NCBI GenBank assembly: GCA_900553775.1
Contig: USEZ01000003.1
Span: 1 to 45,867, forward strand
DNA length: 45,867 nt
Origin: an uncultured Slackia sp.
GTDB taxonomy: Bacteria; Actinomycetota; Coriobacteriia; Coriobacteriales; Eggerthellaceae
Direction of reading: 5' to 3'
The notes beneath the pieces were generated by a model. The model had not been told where the DNA came from and did no database searches. It saw nothing but the letters and a program-made list of their open reading frames with translations. Of this stretch, positions 6,822 to 14,666 are shown piece after piece. Each line of letters opens with the position of its first letter. Positions within the stretch are counted from its first letter, which is position 1. The translations under genes were made by a program, and so were the position numbers.

Positions 6822-8537
6822 GTGGAGAAGAAACAGACGATGGCGAGACGGTGCGCGAGCTTGGGGCTTTTCGCCCTCTTCGCGCTGATCGTCGCGCTCG
6901 GCCTTTTCGGCGGACGGGCGGCCTATGCGGCCGACGGTGCAGACGAGGCGGGCGACGGCGACGCTGCGACAGGCACCACCCACATTTCCTGGAGCGTCGT
7001 CGACTCCTTCTCGGGCAATACGCTCGAAAATGCGAAGATCACGATCACGGCGGCTTCGAACGGCGCGGAAACCGTCCTTGAAACGGCCGATCTGCAAAGC
7101 AGCACGATCGCCCTTCTCAACGGCGACTCCTACACCGTGAAAACGGAACGCGCCAACTATACGACCCATACCGAGACGATCGCCGTCAGCAAGGACGGAA
7201 CGCCGACATACGCCTCGAAGCCCGGAAAGACCGACACCGATTACAAGGCGGCGCTCGTCAGCGCGGAACGCCGCAAGGTCACGTACAAAGCGGTTTTCGA
7301 AAAAGGCCCCGCGCCCAAGCACATCGATTTCATGCTCTATTCCGTATACGACCCGCAGAAGATTCGCGAATACGCCGTTTTGAACGCCGAGAGCAACTGG
7401 GCCCATCTTTTCGACCTTCCCCAATATGTCAACGGAAGCTCGCAGTATTACAACGACGTGTATTTCGGCGATGACGACGCCAACATCAACGGCCCGTTCA
7501 TCATGGACGGCAACGTGTACGCCCTCATGGACACGAACTACAGCAAGGATGTCGTCACGTACACGTTCCATTACATCAGAAAAGCCACCGACATCGACAC
7601 CGGCGCCAAGCCGCAAAAAGAGATGCCCGGCGCCACGCTTCAGCTGCTCGACGAAACCGGCACCAAGGTCATCAAAGAGTGGGTCACCGACGAAAACCCG
7701 CTGACCTTCACATTGACCGAGGGCAACTACATCCTGCGCGAGACCAAAGCGCCCATGGGATACGACATCCACCCCGATATGCGCGTCTCTTTGAGCCATT
7801 ACGGCGTTCTGACCGTCGACGGCGTCGTCATCATGGACGACAAGGTCGTCTTGCCGGAGGCACGCACCGCCTATCCCCTGGACGTCTTGAAGACGGACGG
7901 CAACGGGGCCGCCCTTGCGGGCGCGCATCTGCAGATCGTCGACAAAAGCACCGGCGAAGCGCTCGACGACTGGGTTTCGACCGATGCCGCCCATCAGGCA
8001 AAACTCGCATTCGGCGATTACATCCTGCGCGAAGTCGAAGCTCCTCGCGGCTTCGATAAGATCGCCGACGTCGATTTCTCCGTCGCACGCAACGGAGAGG
8101 TGAGCGTGCAGGGCGACGTCGCGCGGTTCTCGGGCGGCACGCTGAATGCGCAAGGCAAGCGCGAGGGCGGCGTTTTGACGGTGACGAACGTGAAATCGCC
8201 CAAGCCGGACAAGCCGAGCAAACCGGACAAGCCGAACACGCCGGAAACTCCCGACACGCCCGACACGCCGGAGCCGCCGGAGCCGAATAACCCGAACACC
8301 CCCGGAAACGACAATCCGAACACCCCCGGCATCGAGCATCCCGAAAAGCCCGGCCACGATAGCAAGACGCCGCATGGCCACGTTGCCAAGAAAACCCCTT
8401 CCGCGAAAGGCGGCACCCTCGCGACCACGGGCGATAGCAACGGCCTCGTCGTCATCGGGATCTTGGCCGTCGCCTGCATCGCAGCCGGCGCCGCAGGCAT
8501 CGCCGCGCGCACGGCCTTCGGCAAGAAGCGCTTCTGA
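6822..8537 (+). CDS. SpaA/Cna-B-type sortase-anchored surface adhesin
   Basis: The 571-residue protein begins at GTG 6822 after an AGAGGAAGG site. It has a Sec signal peptide ending near AYA-AD (residues 36-37), an N-terminal region of unknown fold, then two SpaA prealbumin-like repeats (about 255-345 and 350-457). Each carries the conserved strand YILRE(T/V)xAPxG(Y/F), whose Glu normally catalyses an intramolecular isopeptide bond. A Pro-rich wall-spanning stretch of PDKP, PDTP and NPNTPG units follows (458-515). The sorting signal is LATTG (533-537), a hydrophobic helix and the tail GKKRF. Such proteins are pilins or adhesins. No sortase gene is adjacent, so a sortase encoded elsewhere probably anchors it. 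Confidence 0.88.
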   Translation: MEKKQTMARRCASLGLFALFALIVALGLFGGRAAYAADGADEAGDGDAATGTTHISWSVVDSFSGNTLENAKITITAASNGAETVLETADLQSSTIALLNGDSYTVKTERANYTTHTETIAVSKDGTPTYASKPGKTDTDYKAALVSAERRKVTYKAVFEKGPAPKHIDFMLYSVYDPQKIREYAVLNAESNWAHLFDLPQYVNGSSQYYNDVYFGDDDANINGPFIMDGNVYALMDTNYSKDVVTYTFHYIRKATDIDTGAKPQKEMPGATLQLLDETGTKVIKEWVTDENPLTFTLTEGNYILRETKAPMGYDIHPDMRVSLSHYGVLTVDGVVIMDDKVVLPEARTAYPLDVLKTDGNGAALAGAHLQIVDKSTGEALDDWVSTDAAHQAKLAFGDYILREVEAPRGFDKIADVDFSVARNGEVSVQGDVARFSGGTLNAQGKREGGVLTVTNVKSPKPDKPSKPDKPNTPETPDTPDTPEPPEPNNPNTPGNDNPNTPGIEHPEKPGHDSKTPHGHVAKKTPSAKGGTLATTGDSNGLVVIGILAVACIAAGAAGIAARTAFGKKRF

Positions 8538-8587
8538 CGCCTTACACCCTTTCTAGGCGAAACTCCTATCGCCGCTCATTCTTTCCT

Positions 8588-8623
8588 GCAGCAAGGGCGC
8601 TCCCGACGGGACGCCCTTGCTGC
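8588..8623 (+). terminator. Hairpin downstream of the SpaA adhesin gene
   Basis: A perfect 12-bp stem (8588-8599 with 8612-8623) lies 50 bp after the stop. There is no U-run, so termination strength is uncertain. Confidence 0.5.
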
Positions 8624-8687
8624 GTCGCACGCTCGAAAACCATGCCAGCCGCAGGACGGATGCGCAAAACCCTGACCGCCGGTCCGG

Positions 8688-8816
8688 TTTTTTGCGGCTG
8701 TACCGCCGATTCACGCCCATTGCGAGACGCCGCCCTGCCGCGACGTGGGATAACGCGTTCCGATTTCCGCATTCGCACGCCTTTGCAGCCCGATTTTGCG
8801 GCATAGCCGCAAAAAA
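8688..8816. repeat. Imperfect inverted-repeat pair flanking 91 bp
   Basis: TTTTTTGCGGCTGTACCGC at 8688-8706 recurs inverted at 8798-8816 with 16 of 19 matches. The right copy itself forms a 9-bp hairpin (8794-8802 with 8806-8814). Confidence 0.5.
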
Positions 8817-8900
8817 TCTCCCCGAAAGCCCGTAAAGCCGTCAGGCGGCGCGCCGTCGAACGCCGCCTGCAGCGCCGAAATGCGATACGCAGGCGGAAAT

Positions 8901-8935
8901 AAAAAGGCCGACCCGGAAAAACTCCCGGGTCGGCC
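8901..8935 (-). terminator. Rho-independent terminator of gatCAB
   Basis: A perfect 11-bp stem (8906-8916 with 8925-8935) is followed on the minus strand by TTTTT, 110 bp after the gatB stop. Confidence 0.85.
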
Positions 8936-9045
8936 TGCGCGGCGTAGGCTCTCGCTCGGCCCGCACGAGCTTCGGGCGCGGCCTTGCGCGAAACGCACCT
9001 CCGCTCGACGACGCCCTCCGTGCGAAATCGCGGCGAAGCGGCGTT

Positions 9046-10614
9046 CTAGCCGAGCTTTTTCGCCAGAACCTGATTGATCATCTTCGGATTGCCCTGGCCG
9101 CGCATCTGCTTCATGCACTGGCCGACGAAAAATCCCACGAGCTTCGTCTCGCCATCGCGATAGCGGGCCACCTCGTCGGGGTTGGCGGCGATCACCGCGT
9201 CGACCACGGCCTCGATCGCGCCCGTATCGCTGACCTGCTTCATGCCGCGTTCTTCCACGATCGCGGAAGGGTCTTTGTCTTCGTCGATAACGGCTGCGAA
9301 CACCTCTTTGGCCTGCTTGGACGAAATGGCGTCGCTCGCAGCGAGCTTCACCAGCTCGACCGCGCGCTCGGGCGAAAGCGCAGAGCTTTCCAGGTCGAAC
9401 GCGTCGTCGGCGTTCATGCGCGCCGTGATGTCGTTGATGACCAGGTTCGCCAAGGGCTTGGCAAGCTTCGCGTCGTTCGCGACCTGCATGGCGGCCTCGA
9501 AAAACGCCGACGTGACGCGATGCTCCACCAGATGGCGGGCATCGTAGGCCGAAAGGCCGAAGGCGGCCTCGTAGCGCTTGGCCTTCTGATCGGGCAGCTC
9601 GGGAAGGCGCTTGCGCACGTTCTCGACGAATTCCTCGGTCAAATCGAACGGGGCCATGTCGGGCTCGGGGCACAAACGGTAGTCGTCGGCCGTCTCTTTC
9701 ACGCGCATGACGATCGTGCGCTTGGCGGAAGGATCCCAATGGCGGGTTTCCTGATAGATGGTTCCGCCCTCTTCGAGCACCTGCGCCTGACGGCAGATTT
9801 CGTAGACCAGGCCGTCGTGCAGGTTCTTGAAGCTGTTCATGTTCTTCAGCTCGGTCTTGGTGCCGAACTTCGTCTCGCCGCGGCGGCGCAGGCTCACGTT
9901 GCCGTCGCAGCGCAGGCTGCCCTCTTCCATCGAGCAGTCGGAAATGCCGATGGCCAGATAGATCTGGCGCAGCTTCTGCATGAACAGGCGCGCCTCTTCG
10001 GGCGTGCGCAGCTCGGGCTCGGTGACCAGCTCGATCAGCGGGGTGCCGGCGCGGTTGTAGTCCACCAGGCTGTGCGTGGCGCCGGCGATGCGGCCTTCCC
10101 CGCCGCCGATATGGACCATCTTGCCGGCGTCTTCCTCCATATGGATGCGCGTGATGCCCACGCGCGCGATGTAGCCGTCTTCGGTGCGCACCACGTTGCC
10201 GCGCGCCTCGCCCGGCTTCAAGCCGTCCAGATCGACGCGCTCTTTGGCGCCGGGGCCGTCCACGTCGAGCTCGAGATGGCCGCGCATGCAGAATGCAATC
10301 GGCCCCTGCGTGGTCTGGAAGTTCTTCGACATGTCGGGATACATGTAGTTCTTGCGGTAGAACATGGAATGCTTCTCGATGTCGCAGTTCGTAGCCAGGC
10401 CGGCCAGCACGATCGACTCGATGGCGGCCTTGTTCGGCACGGGCAGAGCGCCCGGCAGGCCGAGGCACACCGGGCAGGTGTGCGTGTTGGGCTCGGCGCC
10501 GAACTCCAGCTTGCAGCCGCAGAACATCTTGGTATTGAGCGTGGTCAGCTCGGCATGGATTTCAAGGCCGATGACGGCTTCCCAATCTTGAAGGACCTCT
10601 TCGAGGGTTTTCAT
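9046..10614 (-). CDS. gatB: Asp-tRNA(Asn)/Glu-tRNA(Gln) amidotransferase subunit B
   Basis: The 522-residue protein matches GatB along its length. WEAVIGLEIHAELTT is near the N-terminus. The Cys-containing segment MFCGCKLEFGAEPNTHTCP follows, then PVCLGLPGALPV. The kinase-like core contains YRKNYMYPDMSKNFQ and ends in the helical YqeY-like tail (QGNPKMINQVLAKKLG). GatB binds and phosphorylates the misacylated tRNA and accepts ammonia from GatA in the cytoplasmic GatCAB complex. It is the last gene of gatC-gatA-gatB and begins 3 bp after gatA; its AGGTGA site overlaps the end of gatA. The length is normal. Confidence 0.97.
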   Translation of the reverse strand: MKTLEEVLQDWEAVIGLEIHAELTTLNTKMFCGCKLEFGAEPNTHTCPVCLGLPGALPVPNKAAIESIVLAGLATNCDIEKHSMFYRKNYMYPDMSKNFQTTQGPIAFCMRGHLELDVDGPGAKERVDLDGLKPGEARGNVVRTEDGYIARVGITRIHMEEDAGKMVHIGGGEGRIAGATHSLVDYNRAGTPLIELVTEPELRTPEEARLFMQKLRQIYLAIGISDCSMEEGSLRCDGNVSLRRRGETKFGTKTELKNMNSFKNLHDGLVYEICRQAQVLEEGGTIYQETRHWDPSAKRTIVMRVKETADDYRLCPEPDMAPFDLTEEFVENVRKRLPELPDQKAKRYEAAFGLSAYDARHLVEHRVTSAFFEAAMQVANDAKLAKPLANLVINDITARMNADDAFDLESSALSPERAVELVKLAASDAISSKQAKEVFAAVIDEDKDPSAIVEERGMKQVSDTGAIEAVVDAVIAANPDEVARYRDGETKLVGFFVGQCMKQMRGQGNPKMINQVLAKKLG

Positions 10615-10617
10615 GCG

Positions 10618-12099
10618 CTATTCACCTGCCTTGAACGCCGGCGCCACCGGAGCCGCGCCGTAGACGGCTTCGAGCGCGGCGGCCGCGCGGAACATGTTGA
10701 CATCTTTGAACTGGGGGCTTACCAGCTGCACGCCGATCGGCAGGCCGCTTTCGCTTCCCAGGCCGCACGGCACGCTCATGCCGCCGTTGCCGGCGATGTT
10801 GATCGACACCGTGTAGATATCGGACAGATGCATCTCGACCGGATCGCCGATCTCGCCGAACCTAAACGCCGCGCGCGGGCTCGTGGGAATGAGGATGACG
10901 TCGCATTTCTCGTACGCCTGCACGTAATCCTGCGTGATCAGGCGGCGCACCTGCTGCGCGGGATAGTAATACTTCTCGTACACGCCCGAGGAAAGCAGGT
11001 AGCTGCCCAGCATGATACGGCGCTTGGCCTCCATGCCGAAACCGCCGGCGCGGCTGCCTTCGTATTGGCTGTTGAGGTCTTTGTGGCCGTCTTCGCAATA
11101 GCCGTAGCGCACCGCGTCGAAGCGGGCCAGGTTGGAAAACGCCTCGCACGGCCCCAGCACGTAATAGGCGCTGATCGCGGCATCGGCGTGGGGAAGCTCG
11201 ACTTCCACCAGCTCGGCGCCTGCGGCCTCAAGCTTGGAGGCGGTTTCGTAGACCTTCTCCTTCACCTCGGCGGTCAGGCCCGCGTCTTCCATGAAGCTGG
11301 GGACGATGCCCACCTTCATGCCTTCGACGCCTTGGGAAAGCGCGTCCACGAAATGGGGCGTGAAATGCTGGGAGGTGCAGTCGCGCGGGTCGAAGCCGCA
11401 CAGGGCGTCCATGGCATAGGCGGCGTCTTCGACGCTGCGCGTGAACGGGCCCACCTGGTCGAGCGAGCTGCCGAAGGCCACCACGCCGTAGCGCGACACC
11501 ATGCCGTAGGTGGGCTTCACGCCCACGACGCCGCAAAACGATGCAGGCTGGCGGATCGATCCGCCGGTGTCGGAACCCAGCGTGATGCATGCCATGCCCG
11601 CCGCAGCCGCGGCGGCCGAACCGCCCGACGAGCCGCCCGGCACGCGCGAGAGGTCCCACGGGTTTTTCGTCGGGCCGAACGCCGAGGTTTCCGTGGAAGA
11701 GCCGAAGGCGAATTCGTCCATGTTGAGCTTGCCGAGCGGCAGGCCGCCTGCCTCGATCAAGCGCGAGACGCACGTGGCCGTATAGGGCGACACGTAGTTT
11801 TCGAGCATCTTGGACGAGCACGTGGTGTGCGTGCCTTCCATGTTCATGTTGTCTTTGAACGCCACGGGCACGCCGGCCAAAGGACCCATCTCGTCGAAGG
11901 TGCCGTCTGCCACGGCCGCGTCCACCTTGTCGGCCGCGGCATAGGCCGCCTCTTCGGTGAGCTCGAGATACGCGTGCACCTGCTCGTCGGCCTGCGCGAT
12001 GTGCGCGAAACTCGCCTGGGCGACCTCGCGTGCGGAGAATTCCTTCGCGGCGATGCCCTCGTGAATCGCGCGCACCCCCATATCGGTGGAATATGCCAT
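10618..12099 (-). CDS. gatA: Asp-tRNA(Asn)/Glu-tRNA(Gln) amidotransferase subunit A
   Basis: The 493-residue protein is an amidase-signature enzyme with the full Ser-cisSer-Lys triad: Lys82 in VPVAFKDN, Ser157 in PGGSSGGSA and Ser181 in GSDTGGSIRQPAS. GatA hydrolyses glutamine and channels ammonia to GatB. Its start overlaps the gatC stop (TAATG), and a strong GGAGGTGA site lies inside gatC, indicating translational coupling. A long open frame on the opposite strand covers gatA and most of gatB but is a codon-bias shadow. Confidence 0.97.
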   Translation of the reverse strand: MAYSTDMGVRAIHEGIAAKEFSAREVAQASFAHIAQADEQVHAYLELTEEAAYAAADKVDAAVADGTFDEMGPLAGVPVAFKDNMNMEGTHTTCSSKMLENYVSPYTATCVSRLIEAGGLPLGKLNMDEFAFGSSTETSAFGPTKNPWDLSRVPGGSSGGSAAAAAAGMACITLGSDTGGSIRQPASFCGVVGVKPTYGMVSRYGVVAFGSSLDQVGPFTRSVEDAAYAMDALCGFDPRDCTSQHFTPHFVDALSQGVEGMKVGIVPSFMEDAGLTAEVKEKVYETASKLEAAGAELVEVELPHADAAISAYYVLGPCEAFSNLARFDAVRYGYCEDGHKDLNSQYEGSRAGGFGMEAKRRIMLGSYLLSSGVYEKYYYPAQQVRRLITQDYVQAYEKCDVILIPTSPRAAFRFGEIGDPVEMHLSDIYTVSINIAGNGGMSVPCGLGSESGLPIGVQLVSPQFKDVNMFRAAAALEAVYGAAPVAPAFKAGE

Positions 12100-12407
12100 T
12101 ACTGATCACCTCCGCCGAGAATGGCCGGAATCAAAAAGCTGCCGTCTTGCCGGTGCGGCGCGTTCGCAAGCGCCTGCTCCTGCGTGAAGGATTCCTCCAC
12201 CACGTCTTCGCGCATGACGTTGTGCAAGCCTCCGATGGGATGAAACGTCGGCTCCACGCCGTCGAGCTCGAAATGGGTGATCGGCTCGAGCGTGGCGATG
12301 ATATTGTTCAGATCGACCGTCATCCGGGCGATTTCGTCATCGTTAAGCCCGATGTGCGCATATGCGGCGATATCGCGCACGTTTTTTTCGGTCAGGCGTT
12401 CTGCCAT
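12099..12407 (-). CDS. gatC: Asp-tRNA(Asn)/Glu-tRNA(Gln) amidotransferase subunit C
   Basis: The 102-residue protein is a typical GatC: an N-terminal helical part (VRDIAAYAHIGLNDDEIARM), then the central motif with LEPITHF and the C-terminal REDVVEES region. GatC clamps GatA and GatB together and stabilises the complex. It is first in the operon, with a GGAGGATG ribosome site. A TAGAAT sequence about 50 bp upstream (12458-12463) could be a -10 element, but no good -35 was seen. Confidence 0.95.
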   Translation of the reverse strand: MAERLTEKNVRDIAAYAHIGLNDDEIARMTVDLNNIIATLEPITHFELDGVEPTFHPIGGLHNVMREDVVEESFTQEQALANAPHRQDGSFLIPAILGGGDQ

Positions 12408-12597
12408 GCAGCATCCTCCAACCTCTCGTATGTTCGTCGGTTTCGCTTAACTTGCCTATTCTACTAGAAAACAACCGTTATCGCGCGTAACTCTGCTGCT
12501 TCGCTGACCTGCGGTTTCATATGCCTGAAAGTTTACGAGCCCCGCGAAACGCGCCCGATGTGCCGTTTCGCGTCGGGCCGCGTCGTTTCGGGGGTAT

Positions 12598-12617
12598 AAA
12601 ACGGCCTCAAAAGGCCG
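12598..12617 (-). terminator. Terminator of the membrane LuxR gene
   Basis: A 6-bp stem (12602-12607 with 12612-12617) with a 4-nt loop is followed on the minus strand by TTTTATA, 34 bp after the LuxR stop. Confidence 0.7.
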
Positions 12618-12650
12618 CCCGATGCGCGACGGCATGGCGGCGATGCCCGT

Positions 12651-14369
12651 CTAGCCCTCGCGCTCGACAAGGTCGATCAGCTCCTGCTTGCTGTGCACGC
12701 CGAGCTTCGCATAGAGCGTTTTGCTGTGACTTCTGATGGTATTGGTGGAAAGCACCAGATGCTCGGCCAGGTAGGCGACGTTTCTTCCGTGGGCGAAGGC
12801 CACCAGCACGTCGGTTTCGCGCGGACTCAGGCCGTAGGCGCGCGCCACGTTCAGGCAGCGCCGCTCGATCGGATCTTCCGGCTTTCGGACGGAAGGGTCC
12901 TCGTCGGATCGTTCACCCGATCGCGGCGCGGCATGCGCCTGGTCGCGTCGGGCTTCCGACGGCGCGCGCTTCCCGCCATCGCCCTCGCCCGCCGGGCCGC
13001 AGCCGTCCGCCGCGGCGCCTTTCGACGCAGCGCGGGCGGCAAGGCGCGCATCGGCGCCGACGCAGGCCGTCTCGGCCGCATGCGCTTCGCCGATCGCGCT
13101 CGGATTCTCGCCTGCGGCGCACGCATCCTCGGCATGCGGGCGCATCGCGGCAGACGCACGCGCACGCCGGTGGACGATCGCGTCGGCCATCGCGAGCACG
13201 TACAGCACCAAAAGCACCGCCACGAACGAAACGGACGCTTCGCTTTCGCCCCGCTCGAACAAAACCACGCCGAGATACGTGGCCGAGGCGAACAAGGCGT
13301 ACACGGCGCCGACGAAAAAGCCGTACACCGCGACGCACGGCGCCCCTTCCTCCTCGGCGCCTTCGATGCATGCGGGCATCACGAGCGCGAACATGATGGA
13401 ATACAGGGCGAATACGGCGGCTCCGACCGCCGCCGACGCGACGGGGCCCGCCACCGACATGACGAGCAGCAGCGTTGCCACCAAAGGAAAAAGAACCTGG
13501 AACAGCGACGGAATGCCGATGCTCAGCCCTTCCCGCCCCTTTTTCCGGGCGAACAAGAGCAGCGCGACCGCCGCGATCGCCGCCGCCAGCACGCCGAGCA
13601 TGTTGACGGCTGCGGCCATGCCGGGCGCCGCCGTAAGCGACATCATGCGCGTGATGGCCACGGCGAATGCGATGGCGCAGGCGCACAGAAGCGGCACGCG
13701 CACCCCCTCGAGCAGGCTTCGCAAGGACGAAAACGCGCCTGCGCCATGCCGCAGGCGGCGGGCGCCGCACGAAGCGTCCGCGCAAGATGCGCGGACGTCG
13801 CGCAAGGCGTACGCCAGCGAAAACGCCGATAAAGCCACGGCCGCGAAAAACGCCGCTTCGAGGCCCTCGACCGCAAGCCCGAACGTCGCCAGCGAAAGCG
13901 CCGAGCTTATGACCACCGAGACAAGCGCCGACTCCGCGGCGCGGGGCGCCCCCATGCGCGAGAATACGAGGCACCACAGGCAAAACGACGCGGCCATGCC
14001 CGCTGCGAGCAGCATCGCGCCCGCGCAGACGCAAAGGCCGACGCCGCCCGTCCATGCCGCCAGCGGATATCCCGCCGCCATCGCCGCGGCCGCCGCGGCC
14101 GCGATCGAAACCGCGGCCCGAAACGATGCCGGCTTCGCCGACCGAAAGGCGGTAAAGCCCGCCGCCGCGCAGACGAGGGCGAGCGCCGCGCACAAAGGAA
14201 CCGACCACGACCCGATCAGTTCGATCAGCTCGAGGGAGATATGCGACGTCAGGGGCAGCCCGCCCCACAGCGTCATCTGGCACACGTAGAGCAAAAGCGC
14301 GTATCCGACGCATGCCGCCGCGCGAAACGCCCGCGGCCCGCCGCAGCCGATTTCAAAGCCCCTGGACAC
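12651..14369 (-). CDS. Multi-pass membrane LuxR-family regulator
   Basis: The 572-residue protein has about twelve hydrophobic helices in residues 15-415, an Ala/Gly/Glu-rich linker, and a C-terminal LuxR HTH (YGLSPRETDVLVAFAHG, then STNTIRSHSKTLYAKLG). This is the MFS-like LuxR architecture amplified in Eggerthella and its relatives, where such regulators usually sit beside a redox enzyme they appear to control. Here the divergent neighbour is a Tat-exported flavoprotein, so it is the likely target. GTG 14369 was chosen because a GGGGCGGG stretch precedes it; a TTG at 14423 is in frame but less convincing. Confidence 0.85.
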   Translation of the reverse strand: MSRGFEIGCGGPRAFRAAACVGYALLLYVCQMTLWGGLPLTSHISLELIELIGSWSVPLCAALALVCAAAGFTAFRSAKPASFRAAVSIAAAAAAAMAAGYPLAAWTGGVGLCVCAGAMLLAAGMAASFCLWCLVFSRMGAPRAAESALVSVVISSALSLATFGLAVEGLEAAFFAAVALSAFSLAYALRDVRASCADASCGARRLRHGAGAFSSLRSLLEGVRVPLLCACAIAFAVAITRMMSLTAAPGMAAAVNMLGVLAAAIAAVALLLFARKKGREGLSIGIPSLFQVLFPLVATLLLVMSVAGPVASAAVGAAVFALYSIMFALVMPACIEGAEEEGAPCVAVYGFFVGAVYALFASATYLGVVLFERGESEASVSFVAVLLVLYVLAMADAIVHRRARASAAMRPHAEDACAAGENPSAIGEAHAAETACVGADARLAARAASKGAAADGCGPAGEGDGGKRAPSEARRDQAHAAPRSGERSDEDPSVRKPEDPIERRCLNVARAYGLSPRETDVLVAFAHGRNVAYLAEHLVLSTNTIRSHSKTLYAKLGVHSKQELIDLVEREG

Positions 14370-14501
14370 AACCCGCCCCTTACATCCCTCGAATCGATTT
14401 CCCCGCGGCAAAGTATGCCACAACAGGCGCGTACGCGCCGTGCGCGGAACGGCCGCGGCTCACCCATCCCGTGTGAATCGGGCGCGCTGCCAGGCATGAT
14501 G

Positions 14502-14547
14502 CGTCTTTCACCAAACCGGGGTGAAGCGCGCTGCGGGGAAAGACGCC
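14502..14547. promoter_or_regulatory. Palindromic region between divergent LuxR and flavoprotein genes
   Basis: A perfect 9-bp inverted repeat, GCGTCTTTC (14502-14510) and GAAAGACGC (14539-14547), encloses a second short one (TCACC...GGTGA). Its place in the shared regulatory region makes it a candidate operator. Confidence 0.4.
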
Positions 14548-14593
14548 TACCATGGGCCGACGCGCCGCATGCGTCTTCGATATGCGGCGCATG

Positions 14594-14629
14594 AACCGCG
14601 CCGCGCCTTCGATCGGGCGCGGCGCGGTT
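14594..14629 (+). promoter_or_regulatory. Strong GC hairpin in the flavoprotein leader
   Basis: A perfect 14-bp stem (14594-14607 with 14616-14629) followed by TTT lies 37 bp before the flavoprotein start. It could be an attenuator or a terminator of upstream transcription. Confidence 0.5.
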
Positions 14630-14666
14630 TGCACGCCGCTTCATCCGATCGATACAGGAGGGAACC

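Larger units (their letters stand above)
8538..9045. other. 508-bp intergenic region between the adhesin gene and gatB
   Basis: The region holds a hairpin after the adhesin gene, an inverted-repeat pair (8688-8706 and 8798-8816) and the gat operon terminator. Short open frames on both strands show no recognisable protein. Confidence 0.5.

Noticed and set aside
9520..12105. An 861-codon plus-strand frame opposite gatA and gatB
   Set aside because: High-GC codon bias creates open antisense frames; the His/Ala/Gly-rich translation matches no family.
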